DNA from: Marinobacter litoralis
GTDB lineage: Bacteria > Pseudomonadota > Gammaproteobacteria > Pseudomonadales > Oleiphilaceae
Assembly: GCF_003336705.1 (NCBI RefSeq)
Contig: NZ_QMDL01000001.1
Location: 496,001-560,000 of the forward strand
DNA: 64,000 nt
Direction of reading: 5' to 3'
Each line of letters starts with the position of its first letter. Positions within the stretch are counted from its first letter, which is position 1. The notes under the pieces were generated by a model. That model was given only the letters and a program-made list of their open reading frames with translations. It ran no database searches and was not told the DNA's origin. Below are positions 1-8,050 of the stretch, piece by piece. A program made the translations under genes and the position numbers.

Positions 1-480
1 GTGGGTGAAACTGTGGTGTTTTGCGGTGTTGAGCACTACCAGGTTCAGGTGCTTGAGCGTGTGGTTTCGGAGCAGGAATTGCGCGTGGTACCGTCGATGG
101 GGAGGATGCATGTGCCGTTTCACTCTACCTCTGTCGGGAAAGCTCTGCTGGCTATCATGACGGACGATGCGGTCGCAAAAATACTGGACAAAACCCTCGC
201 AACAGACAACTCAGCCGCACCCAAAAGAGAGGCGCTTATGGGGGACCTCAGGAAAATTCGCAGCGCAGGATTTGCAGAAGATTACGAGGAGTATATGGCG
301 GGCCTTGCCTCGTATGCCGTTTCTTTGGATACCTATTTCGGTAAGTTCGCCGTGGCGGTCGTAGCTCCAGCCGGCCGTGCGCTTATCCGCAAACAGGAGT
401 ACTTGGAGCCGCTGAAAGCGTTCAAGATGGAGGTGGAAGCCAAAATTGGTCAGAGCTACGGAGAGCCCAGACATACTTGA
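1..480 (+). CDS. IclR-family transcriptional regulator, C-terminal part (cut by window edge)
   Basis: The reading frame is open from base 1, so the N-terminal helix-turn-helix lies outside the window and only the effector-binding half is seen (about 159 residues). The segment with HSTSVGKALLA, a later block with GFAEDYEEYMAG, and the run SYAVSLDTYFGKFAVAVVAP are typical of the IclR ligand-binding domain. IclR proteins bind small acids, often aromatic catabolites, and control neighbouring catabolic genes. The target cannot be judged because the upstream genes are missing. A decayed meta-pathway hydratase follows on the opposite strand, which fits an aromatic-degradation setting. Confidence 0.8.
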   Translation: MGETVVFCGVEHYQVQVLERVVSEQELRVVPSMGRMHVPFHSTSVGKALLAIMTDDAVAKILDKTLATDNSAAPKREALMGDLRKIRSAGFAEDYEEYMAGLASYAVSLDTYFGKFAVAVVAPAGRALIRKQEYLEPLKAFKMEVEAKIGQSYGEPRHT

Positions 481-548
481 GCCTTTGATCCCCAAAATTT
501 TCATGTCAAAGCGCAAAAGTCGCTGGGTGAGGAGAACCAGAACTTCCC

Positions 549-912
549 TCACAGTAAGGTGAGGGCCTTCGACTCAAAATGAGTAGAAATTGTTCCTATA
601 TGTTCAATGGTCGCTATGAACAGGTCACCGGCTTCCACTGGCACCATGGGCCCCAGGGCGCCACTGAGTACCACATCACCGGCTTTCATCGGGTCGCCAA
701 AGCGTGCCATCGTGCGGGCCAGCCAGCCAGCCAGCCAGGCTAAGGCGTTGAGCGGATGGCCCAGGCAGGCCGACCCATTGCCCTCGGATGCCAGTTCGCC
801 ATTACGGGTCATGGATATGGAGCAGTTGATCAGGACCAGCCCTTCCAGGCGGCGCACCGGTCCCCCCAGAACGAACAGTCCGCTGTAGGCATTGTCGGCA
901 ACAGTATCACAC
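549..912 (-). pseudogene. 2-oxopent-4-enoate hydratase remnant, 5'-truncated
   Basis: The C-terminal end of a DmpE/MhpD-type hydratase survives: a conserved [17 protein letters not shown] segment is readable from about base 912, followed by [17 protein letters not shown] and the hallmark [19 protein letters not shown] near the end. Nothing encoding the N-terminal half is found upstream on this strand. The intact family is about 260 residues (compare the complete copy at 30855-31640), so this is roughly 45 percent of a gene with no plausible start. It looks like the scar of a lost second meta-cleavage cluster. The upstream edge is approximate. Confidence 0.75.
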
Positions 913-971
913 GCCTCTATAACGGGTCACTTCGCAGGGTCGGTGGGTATGATTGGTTAGTGCCTGGGAGT

Positions 972-1871
972 TCAGTCCCAGTATGGCGGATCGCCAAAAT
1001 AGCCATCAATAAAGTCGATAAAACTTCGAACCTTGCTCGCCAGTAGTTGCCGGTGCGCATACAACGCGTAGAGCGCCATGGGCTCGGGTTCATACTCCGA
1101 GAGGATTACCTGCAGCTTTCCCTCCTTGATTGCCGAGCCTGAAATAAATGTGGGCTGCAAAGCAATGCCTGCGCCTGCGATGGCGGCTTTGATCAGCACA
1201 TCTCCGTTGTTGCTTATCATGTCGCTGATGCCGTCTTGACTCTTGCTTTGCAGCCAGTGGTACGCGGGCTGGCTGGCGTCCGGCTCCATGTAGCTATAGC
1301 GCAGGTAACGGTGGCCCCTGAGATCTTCCGGGCGCTGGGGGGTGCCGTATTGTTTCAGGTAGGCAGGCGACGCACACATCACCAGTCGTATCGGTGCAAT
1401 TCGCTTGGCAATCAGCGAGGAGCTTTTCAGGTGGCCGATCCGCAGCACTATATCGAACCCTTCCTCGACGACCTCGACCTTGCGGTCGTTCAGCTGCAAA
1501 TCGATCCCTACGCCCGGATGGGCCTTCTGGAACTCGCTCAGCAATGGCGCCATGTGGCGGATGGCGAAGGATACGGGCGCACTGATCCGGAGCAGGCCCT
1601 GAGCCTGGGTTTGCAGGTCTCCAACCTGGTTCTCCATGTCATCGATGTCAGCCAGCACCTGTTGAGCTCTCTGGTGATAGTTCGTTCCTGCCTCGGTCAG
1701 GTGGATTCTGCGAGTGGTGCGGTTGAGCAGGCGCACACCCAAATGTTGCTCAAGCCGGGAAACGTATTTGCTAACCAGCTGCGGGGACATTTCTAGTCGG
1801 TCGGCAGCGCGGATGAAGGTGCCTTCGTTCACCACCGTGACGAAGGTGCGCATAGCATCGATACGGTCCAT
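972..1871 (-). CDS. LysR-family transcriptional regulator
   Basis: The 299-residue length is standard for the family. The N-terminal winged helix-turn-helix is clear: MDRIDAMRTFVTVVNEGTF at the start, then AADRLEMSPQLVSKYVSRLE and LLNRTTRRIHLTEAG. The rest is the periplasmic-binding-protein-like effector domain. The sequence resembles the CrgA/DsdC-like subgroup that often sits next to quinone or aldehyde reductases. It is transcribed away from the DoxX-SDR-FMN reductase-dioxygenase operon across a 154-base gap that holds an inverted repeat, so it probably controls that operon. The inducer is unknown. Confidence 0.92.
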   Translation of the reverse strand: MDRIDAMRTFVTVVNEGTFIRAADRLEMSPQLVSKYVSRLEQHLGVRLLNRTTRRIHLTEAGTNYHQRAQQVLADIDDMENQVGDLQTQAQGLLRISAPVSFAIRHMAPLLSEFQKAHPGVGIDLQLNDRKVEVVEEGFDIVLRIGHLKSSSLIAKRIAPIRLVMCASPAYLKQYGTPQRPEDLRGHRYLRYSYMEPDASQPAYHWLQSKSQDGISDMISNNGDVLIKAAIAGAGIALQPTFISGSAIKEGKLQVILSEYEPEPMALYALYAHRQLLASKVRSFIDFIDGYFGDPPYWD

Positions 1872-1903
1872 CGGTTTGTCCTGTATCTGTGACTGTCAAA
1901 AAC

Positions 1904-1922
1904 TATCAACAGCACATTGATA
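1904..1922. promoter_or_regulatory. Putative LysR operator between divergent genes
   Basis: TATCAA and TTGATA form a perfect inverted repeat with a 7-base spacer, 33 bases upstream of the LysR start codon. It fits the T-N11-A type of interrupted palindrome bound by LysR proteins. The assignment rests on position and symmetry only. Confidence 0.4.
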
Positions 1923-2025
1923 ATAAAGCAACGATTTCCATCTTAGTCTGTCAATCTGGTGATAGTAAAGTGGTTTCATCATCTGGAGCGTGGCTTCGGG
2001 ATTAATCAACTGATCAAAATTCGAG

Positions 2026-2478
2026 ATGGCTATGAAGAACTCCAAATTTTCACAGACATTATTCAACTCCAACGGGGGTTATGCCTCGCTGATCCTGCGA
2101 ATACCGGTCGGGCTGGCCCTGGCCGCCCACGGCGCTCAGAAACTCTTTGGCTGGTTCGGGGGTTATGGTCTCGAAGGAACCGGGCAATGGATGGCGAGCA
2201 TCGGCCTGGAGCCGGGCTACCTGATGGCATTGCTGGCTGGCAGTGCCGAGTTTTTCGGTGGTCTTGCGCTGGTGGTGGGTTTGCTGACTCGTCCGGCTGC
2301 GCTGGTTGCGGCCTTTACCATGCTGGTCGCCATCTTCTCCGTACATATCGGTCATGGCCTGTTCATGTCCAACAACGGTTACGAGTATGCCCTGACCCTG
2401 TTTGCGGTCACTCTGGCTCTCACTGTTCAGGGCGCTGGACGATTCGCACTGGATAACGTGCTACTGAAGCGTTTTTAA
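2026..2478 (+). CDS. DoxX-family membrane protein
   Basis: This 150-residue protein (a second ATG at 2032 is an equally possible start) has four hydrophobic segments and the DoxX/DoxD signature: LILRIPVGLALAAHGAQKLFGWFGG near residues 20-45, then AGSAEFFGGLALVVGLLTRPAAL. Bacterial DoxX proteins are inner-membrane proteins linked to oxidative or thiol stress, with quinones as possible partners. It is the first gene of an apparent four-gene operon with a short-chain dehydrogenase 18 bases downstream, an FMN reductase and an extradiol-type dioxygenase. This context suggests a role in quinone or electrophile detoxification, which is inference. Confidence 0.85.
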   Translation: MAMKNSKFSQTLFNSNGGYASLILRIPVGLALAAHGAQKLFGWFGGYGLEGTGQWMASIGLEPGYLMALLAGSAEFFGGLALVVGLLTRPAALVAAFTMLVAIFSVHIGHGLFMSNNGYEYALTLFAVTLALTVQGAGRFALDNVLLKRF

Positions 2479-2496
2479 GACAGTAGGAGATTATTT

Positions 2497-3291
2497 ATGA
2501 AAATCGAACTTTCTGGAAAACAGGCTCTGGTCACTGGCTCAACGGCAGGTATTGGGCTCGCGATAGCCACAGGGCTGGCCAACGCCGGTGCTCAGGTCAC
2601 CGTGGTCGGTCGTGACCAGGCAGGCGTGGATAAAGCGGTAACACACATCAAGCAGGCCAGCGGTCGTGACGATGCCAGCGGAATCGTGGCCGATGCGAGC
2701 ACCGACTACGGCTGTAAAGCGGTCATTGAGGCTTTGCCAGAGGTCGATGTTCTGGTGAACAACCTGGGTATCTATGGGGGGCGTCCGTTCTTCGAAATCG
2801 ACGATGCGGCCTGGGAAGAGATCTTTCAGGTTAATGTGATGAGCGGCGTGCGTCTGGCCCGACACTACGCGAAAGGCATGCAGGCCCGCGGTTGGGGTCG
2901 TATCCAGTTCATTTCCAGTGAGTCGGCCCTCAACATCCCCGCCGAGATGGTGCATTACGGTGTCAGCAAGGCTGCGTTGCAGGGTGTTTCGCGCGGTCTT
3001 GCCAAAGTACTGGCCGGCAGTGGTGTGACCGTCAACACGATTTTGCCAGGGCCGACCCGCACCGAAGGTGCACAGGCAGTGATGGCAGAGCTGGCAAAGG
3101 AACGTGGCGTTACGGCGGAACAGATGGAAGGGGTGTTCCTGGAGGAAAATCGCCCCTCGACATTGCTCAAGCGCTTCGCCACGCCAGAGGAGGTCGCGAA
3201 CCTTTGTGTTTATGCGGCTTCAACCCAAGCCAGCGCCACCACCGGTGCAGCGCTACGTGTTGAAGGCGGTATTGTTGAGAGCATTTCCTGA
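2497..3291 (+). CDS. Short-chain dehydrogenase/reductase (SDR)
   Basis: The 264-residue protein has a classical SDR Rossmann fold. TGSTAGIG at residues 13-20 binds the dinucleotide, the NNLG motif follows near residue 87, the catalytic serine lies in FISSESA, and the YGVSK motif gives the catalytic Tyr and Lys. The tail contains TILPGPTRTEG and the usual GGIVES end. An AGGAG ribosome site lies 7 bases before the ATG. It belongs to the DoxX operon and likely reduces a carbonyl or quinone substrate with NAD(P)H. The substrate cannot be read from sequence. Confidence 0.92.
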   Translation: MKIELSGKQALVTGSTAGIGLAIATGLANAGAQVTVVGRDQAGVDKAVTHIKQASGRDDASGIVADASTDYGCKAVIEALPEVDVLVNNLGIYGGRPFFEIDDAAWEEIFQVNVMSGVRLARHYAKGMQARGWGRIQFISSESALNIPAEMVHYGVSKAALQGVSRGLAKVLAGSGVTVNTILPGPTRTEGAQAVMAELAKERGVTAEQMEGVFLEENRPSTLLKRFATPEEVANLCVYAASTQASATTGAALRVEGGIVESIS

Positions 3292-3431
3292 CGGGCAAGC
3301 ATCTACAAGGGTATGGAGCAATGCGGACATCCAGCGCACAGGTTCAAACACAGAATTCGAAACGCCTGATGAACCGGCTGTTATCACAGCGACAAACATA
3401 TGATCAGAACTGATTTTCAGGAGAAAGTAAT

Positions 3432-3974
3432 ATGAAGATATTGGCCATTAGCGGCAGTTTGCGTAAGGATTCCCTCAATACCCAACTACTGAGAACGGTT
3501 GCCGAGTTTGTGGATCAAGGCACATCGATCGACGTGTTTGATCTTGCTGATATACCGCTTTACAACGGCGATCTGGATGGTGACACCAAGCCGGCACCCG
3601 TGCAGGCGTTGCTGGATGCCATCGCCGACGCTGACGGCATGCTGATCGCTACCCCGGAATACAATTACAGTGTTTCGGGCGTGCTGAAAAATGCCATCGA
3701 CTGGGCCTCGCGACCAGCGTTCAATTCAGTGATGTGCGGCAAGCCCACCGGCGTAATGAGCAGTTCGATGAGCACTCTTGGCGGGGCCCGAGCCCAGGTT
3801 CATCTGCGTGACGTTCTTGCGGCGACTCTGACACCTGTCTATCTGGCTCCGGATTTCGCCTTGGTTTCCGCGCATACCGCTTTTGATGAGAAAGGCCGCC
3901 TGGTTGATGAGGCTACCCGGGATTTTCTGCAGAAGTATATGAGGGGCTATACCCAATGGGTGGCCAGCCAATGA
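3432..3974 (+). CDS. NADPH-dependent FMN reductase family protein
   Basis: The 180-residue flavodoxin-like protein has the FMN phosphate loop SGSLRKDSLN at residues 7-16 and the family motif PEYNYSVSGVLKNAIDWASR around residues 77-96. It matches the ChrR/YieF type of NAD(P)H:quinone or azo/chromate reductases, which are soluble FMN enzymes performing two-electron quinone reduction. GGAG lies 8 bases before the ATG. Its stop codon overlaps the ATG of the next gene (ATGA at 3971-3974), so the two are translationally coupled. The 140 bases before it hold no gene. Confidence 0.9.
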   Translation: MKILAISGSLRKDSLNTQLLRTVAEFVDQGTSIDVFDLADIPLYNGDLDGDTKPAPVQALLDAIADADGMLIATPEYNYSVSGVLKNAIDWASRPAFNSVMCGKPTGVMSSSMSTLGGARAQVHLRDVLAATLTPVYLAPDFALVSAHTAFDEKGRLVDEATRDFLQKYMRGYTQWVASQ

Positions 3975-4801
3975 CGCACTCCACCGCAACGCTCACCGAG
4001 CACATTATTCAGCCGGTCATATTCATTCCCCACGGTGCAGGGCCCTGTTTTTTTATGGACTGGAATCCGGCCGACGCCTGGGACGGTATGGCTGCTTTTC
4101 TGAAGGGAGTGGCGGCGTCTTTGCCGTCCCGCCCTCGTGCCATTCTGCTGATTTCTGCGCACTGGCTGGCGCCGGGGTTCAGCGTAACAGCGGGCGCACA
4201 ACCCGAGCTGATTTTCGACTACTACGGGTTCCCCAAGCATACCTACGAGCTCACGTATCCAGCTCCCGGTGCGCCGGCACTGGCTGAGCGGGTTTCCAGC
4301 CTGTTATCTGAGGCGGGACTGACCAGCCATCAGGATAGCCAGCGTGGATTTGACCACGGTATGTTTATTCCGCTGAAGCTGATGTTCCCCGATGCCGATA
4401 TTCCCGTGGTCCAATTGTCTCTGCAAGAGGGTCTCGACCCAGCGGCGCACTTGGCCGCCGGGGAAGCCCTGCAGCCGCTGCGTGAAGATGGAGTACTGAT
4501 CATTGGTAGTGGCATGAGTTTCCACAACATGCGAGGCTATGGAGATGCAAGGTTTACACCTCTCTCGGAGGCTTTCGATGACTGGCTCACCCAGGTTGTT
4601 GCGGCCGATCCCGGCCATCGCCAGACAGCACTGCGCGACTGGGTCAGCGCACCCTATGCTCGTCAATGCCATCCGCCAGGCGGTGACGAACACCTGATGC
4701 CACTGATGGTAGCTGCTGGTGCCGCCGGCCTGGATGTTGGCCAAAAGGTCTTCTCGGAACAGGTCCTCAAAACACAGCTTTCAGGGTATCGTTTTGGGTG
4801 A
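3971..4801 (+). CDS. Class III extradiol-type (LigB/DODA family) dioxygenase
   Basis: I chose the ATG at 3971 because it overlaps the previous stop as ATGA; an in-frame ATG at 3956 would overlap that gene by 19 bases. The 276-residue product has the LigB-superfamily metal ligands and catalytic histidines in order: H21 in HGAGP, H64 in SAHW, H129 in FDHG, and H241 in the C-terminal HPPGGDEHLMP block (H185 also conserved). Family members include YgiD/DODA aromatic ring-opening enzymes. Together with a quinone reductase and an SDR it suggests processing of a catechol or hydroquinone. The substrate is unknown. Confidence 0.88.
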   Translation: MTHSTATLTEHIIQPVIFIPHGAGPCFFMDWNPADAWDGMAAFLKGVAASLPSRPRAILLISAHWLAPGFSVTAGAQPELIFDYYGFPKHTYELTYPAPGAPALAERVSSLLSEAGLTSHQDSQRGFDHGMFIPLKLMFPDADIPVVQLSLQEGLDPAAHLAAGEALQPLREDGVLIIGSGMSFHNMRGYGDARFTPLSEAFDDWLTQVVAADPGHRQTALRDWVSAPYARQCHPPGGDEHLMPLMVAAGAAGLDVGQKVFSEQVLKTQLSGYRFG

Positions 4802-4828
4802 ACAGAACCCTTTACCAAAGGAGTGCTC

Positions 4829-5190
4829 ATGTTCAAATGCGGAAAATATAGCCCAGAGTTCAAACGCGAAGCCATCGCTTTAACTCTTCAGCCCGGTGTG
4901 AGTTGTCGCCAGATTGCTGGGAGGTTGGTATTAATCCTAACCTGCATCTCGATGGTGCGGAGAAGCGGATGAGGAAGCAGGCGATTCAACGTTGTCACGT
5001 CATTTCCCAATTCCTCTTATGTGTCGATGCCTGAAGGTGTCGGCCAGCGGTTATTACGCTTGGGTATCTCGCCCTGAATCCGCTAGTGCAAAGGCGAATC
5101 ATCACTTACTGTCACGCATCAGAGAGATTCATGACCATAGATACCCACTTTGTTGCGCGTTTATGACAACCTCTGCGCATACGGGATAAC
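4829..5190 (+). pseudogene. IS3-family transposase remnants (orfA and orfB fragments)
   Basis: Reading across frames, the start encodes an IS3 OrfA N-terminus (YSPEFKREAIALTLQPGVS, then CRQIAG), and after a frameshift EVGINPNL, the end of the helix-turn-helix. Further on, an OrfB-like piece is readable from about 5010 ([20 protein letters not shown], then [10 protein letters not shown]), typical of the HTH_21 region before the DDE core. There is no DDE catalytic domain and several frames are broken, so the element is dead. No terminal inverted repeats were recognised. It separates the LysR redox operon from the arylsulfatase operon. Confidence 0.8.
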
Positions 5191-5267
5191 CCCTACCCGC
5201 AAGTCCTCAGCAGAATAAAGTTGACCACACACTGGTGGCACAACAACGAACTGACTGAGAGCATAGT

Positions 5268-6956
5268 ATGAACAAAAACAATACACGGCTTCGTCGGTTG
5301 GGGCTGGCCCTGGGGTTGATGGCAGCGTCTGCGCTGGCTTCCGCCAATCAGGATGGGAAACCCAACTTCCTGTTAATTATTGCTGATGACCTGGGATACT
5401 CAGACATCGGTGCTTATGGGGGGGAGATCGAAACTCCCAGCCTGGATGCCCTGGCCAATGAAGGCATTCGGATGACGAACTTCCACACCGCTCCCACATG
5501 TTCTCCGACCCGCTCGATGCTGTTTTCTGGTACCGACAATCACCGCGCCGGCACCGGCAACATGGCTGAGCTGCTGACTCCCGAGCAGAAAGGAAAGCCG
5601 GGATATGAGGGCCACCTGAATGATCTGGTGGTGACTTTGCCTGAGGTATTGCGGGATAACGGTTACCACACCTCTACTACGGGGAAATGGCATCTTGGCC
5701 GTACGGAAGAGCTGAGCCCCGCTGCCCGAGGCTTTGATGAATCCTGGGTGTTGGTACAAGGCGGCGCCAGCCACTTTGATGATGGCCGGGCTATTATCGG
5801 TGTCGATCCAAAGGCCATCTACTTGGAGAACGGAAAGCAGGTGGAGGTACCCAAGGGCTTCTTCTCGTCCGATTTCTATGCCGATAAGGCTATCGAATAC
5901 GTTGACGCTGCCGGCGATAAACCCTTTTTCCATGTGTTGGCTTTCACGGCACCCCACTGGCCGCTCCACGCTCCCGATTCCTACATCAAAAAATACGAGG
6001 GCCGTTATGACGAGGGTTATGAAGCCATTCGTCAGCAGCGCCTCGGCACGATGAAAGAAATGGGGCTGATTGGTCACAAACTGGCTGCAAATGTTCCCTT
6101 TGATCAGTTGCCATCCTGGGATGAACTGACCGATGAGCAGCGCAAGATCGAAGCTCGCAAGATGGAAATATACGCCGCCATGGTGGACAACATGGACGAG
6201 AACATCGGACGGGTTATGGCCCATCTGGAAAAGTCCGGCAAGCTCGACAATACCGTAGTCATGTTCATGTCTGATAACGGTGCAGATGCTAATAGCCCGG
6301 AAGTGCTCCCCCGAAACAAAGAATGGATCGCCTCTGAGTACAACAACAGCTTCGAGAATATGGGCCGTCCGGACTCGTACATTTGGTACGGCGCACAATG
6401 GGGGCAAGTGAGTGCTACGCCGTGGCCCATGTGGAAGGGATACCCTAGCCAAGGTGGTCTGCTGGTGCCGGCGATTTTGAGCCTGCCTGGTGACGATGCT
6501 CAAGGCGAGATCAACCATCAGTTCTTCCACGTGATGGATATCATGCCCACGTTCCTTGAGCTGGCTGGTATTGACGTACCGAGCAGCCCCTACAACGGCC
6601 GTCAAGTATTCGAGATTCAAGGCGTCTCCATGCTTCCAGGATTGAACGGTAATGCACCGGAGAACCGTGTGGTTGGTTGGGAACTCTTTGGTCGCTCGGC
6701 GGTTCGTATGGGGGATTGGAAGATACGCCTTTTGGAAGAGCCCTACGGTCCCGGAGAGTGGCAATTGTTTAACCTGGCGGAAGACCCGGCTGAAACCAAC
6801 GATCTTGCGAGCAAGGAGCCTGAAAAACTTAACCAGTTATTGGCTGAGTGGGACAAGTACATCAAGCGTAATGGTGTGATTGTGGCAAATCCTGCAGACA
6901 TGAGGAAAGTTGGATACAGCTTCACTACCTGCCTTTACGGCAAGTGCGTTGAATAA
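5268..6956 (+). CDS. Arylsulfatase (type I sulfatase), exported
   Basis: The 562-residue protein begins with a signal peptide (LGLALGLMAASALASA, cleavage near residue 26). The type I sulfatase signature CSPTR starts at C78, the cysteine converted to formylglycine by a maturase. D40 and D41 in IIADDLGY are calcium ligands, TGKWHLG carries the conserved Lys and His, APHWPLHAP follows, and MSDNGAD supplies the second metal pair. The enzyme hydrolyses sulfate esters in the periplasm. A porin follows 33 bases downstream of the stop, and an SLC13-type (sulfate/dicarboxylate family) carrier lies further on, so the region may salvage organosulfates. The formylglycine-generating enzyme is not in the window. 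Confidence 0.95.
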   Translation: MNKNNTRLRRLGLALGLMAASALASANQDGKPNFLLIIADDLGYSDIGAYGGEIETPSLDALANEGIRMTNFHTAPTCSPTRSMLFSGTDNHRAGTGNMAELLTPEQKGKPGYEGHLNDLVVTLPEVLRDNGYHTSTTGKWHLGRTEELSPAARGFDESWVLVQGGASHFDDGRAIIGVDPKAIYLENGKQVEVPKGFFSSDFYADKAIEYVDAAGDKPFFHVLAFTAPHWPLHAPDSYIKKYEGRYDEGYEAIRQQRLGTMKEMGLIGHKLAANVPFDQLPSWDELTDEQRKIEARKMEIYAAMVDNMDENIGRVMAHLEKSGKLDNTVVMFMSDNGADANSPEVLPRNKEWIASEYNNSFENMGRPDSYIWYGAQWGQVSATPWPMWKGYPSQGGLLVPAILSLPGDDAQGEINHQFFHVMDIMPTFLELAGIDVPSSPYNGRQVFEIQGVSMLPGLNGNAPENRVVGWELFGRSAVRMGDWKIRLLEEPYGPGEWQLFNLAEDPAETNDLASKEPEKLNQLLAEWDKYIKRNGVIVANPADMRKVGYSFTTCLYGKCVE

Positions 6957-6989
6957 GCCGATCCCATGTTTGCGAGCAGGAGATATGCC

Positions 6990-7988
6990 ATGAAACTGAA
7001 ACAGACACTACTGACTGCTGCGGTTTCCGCAGCAGTCACCAGCCCGGCATTTGCGCTTGAGCTGGAAAAGCCCGACGTGTATGGACAACTCAATGCAGGT
7101 GCGCTCAAGATTGAAAGCCAAGATGCGGAAGCAGAGGCCTTTGAATTGGAGCTTGGGCTGCAAGGTAAAGCCGAAATTGATAAGGGCCTTAATCTGAACT
7201 ACGCCGTGGAGGTAGACCTTGCAGCCGCTGCCAACAGTGCAGATGATCCTACTACTGGCCGCGATGGAGAAGCGGATGTGCATGTGAAAGAAGCGAAGTT
7301 CTGGCTTCCTACACGCTACGGTATGTTTGTTGCCGCGCCAAGGGGCACCAGTGGTCAATGGTCTGATATTTATGGGGCGATCAATCACTATGAGTACAAC
7401 ATCTCCCGAGCAGATCCTCGTTCGGATGGTATCTTCGCTCAGCCGGACCGAACTTCAGGTACTTTTGCTTACCACACCCCCTGGTTTATGAAGACCAAAT
7501 TGGTTTTTGCAGCAATCACACTGAATGACGGCAACGACCAGGATGTGGATGGCAGGGCAGTGCGGCTGGTACATAAAGGCGAAAATCTGGGCTTCGCGAT
7601 TGGCACAACAGTGTTGAAGCAGGAACAGTTGCCACCGTTTGCGACAGATGATTACCAGATCTCTGCTGTGGGGCTGAGTTATCAATTCGGTGGAGTGGCT
7701 TTGGGTGCCGTCTGGGAAAATAACCGAAACTCTCCGTACCCTCTGGATGCCGAAGGTAAGGCTGATTTTGATTCATACGGTGTCTCAGCCCAGTACATCA
7801 CTAAAAAGGGCGCTGGCGTAGCTGTGGGCTACAAAGAGAAAGACCACGACGACAGTGCTGCTGACGAATCTGTGTACACCCTCAAGGTGGAACAACGGGT
7901 GGCATCGCAATTGAAAGTCTGGGCTGAAACCGGCCAGTACGACAATCGGCCCAGCAACTATGCCATCGGCTTCAACTTAACCTTCTGA
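6990..7988 (+). CDS. Outer-membrane porin, gram-negative type
   Basis: I place the start at 6990, where AGGAG lies 7 bases upstream and the protein opens with a clean signal peptide (MKLKQTLLTAAVSAAVTSPAFA). An earlier in-frame ATG at 6966 would add eight residues and spoil the signal sequence. The 332-residue product is rich in alternating beta strands, begins its mature part with VYGQLNAGAL and ends with a C-terminal phenylalanine (GFNLTF), the signature for outer-membrane insertion. It most resembles general trimeric porins and probably delivers the arylsulfatase substrate. Transcription is likely shared with the sulfatase. Confidence 0.85.
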   Translation: MKLKQTLLTAAVSAAVTSPAFALELEKPDVYGQLNAGALKIESQDAEAEAFELELGLQGKAEIDKGLNLNYAVEVDLAAAANSADDPTTGRDGEADVHVKEAKFWLPTRYGMFVAAPRGTSGQWSDIYGAINHYEYNISRADPRSDGIFAQPDRTSGTFAYHTPWFMKTKLVFAAITLNDGNDQDVDGRAVRLVHKGENLGFAIGTTVLKQEQLPPFATDDYQISAVGLSYQFGGVALGAVWENNRNSPYPLDAEGKADFDSYGVSAQYITKKGAGVAVGYKEKDHDDSAADESVYTLKVEQRVASQLKVWAETGQYDNRPSNYAIGFNLTF

Positions 7989-8003
7989 CTCTGAAAGCGT
8001 CTT

Positions 8004-8050
8004 GCCCGGTAAAATTTGGAATTAGACCGAATCGAGCCGGGCCTTTTTAC
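8004..8050 (+). terminator. Putative terminator of the sulfatase-porin unit
   Basis: GCCCGG (8004-8009) pairs with CCGGGC (8037-8042) and is followed by CTTTTT. The loop is long (27 bases) and the structure overlaps the end of the convergent AraC gene, so this is only moderately convincing. Confidence 0.45.

Noticed and set aside
4807..5267. Intact insertion sequence
   Set aside because: Frames are broken, the DDE domain is absent and no terminal inverted repeats were found.
5400..6764. Long open frame of 454 codons on the minus strand
   Set aside because: It lies wholly antisense to the arylsulfatase, which has complete catalytic motifs; the antisense product has no family features.
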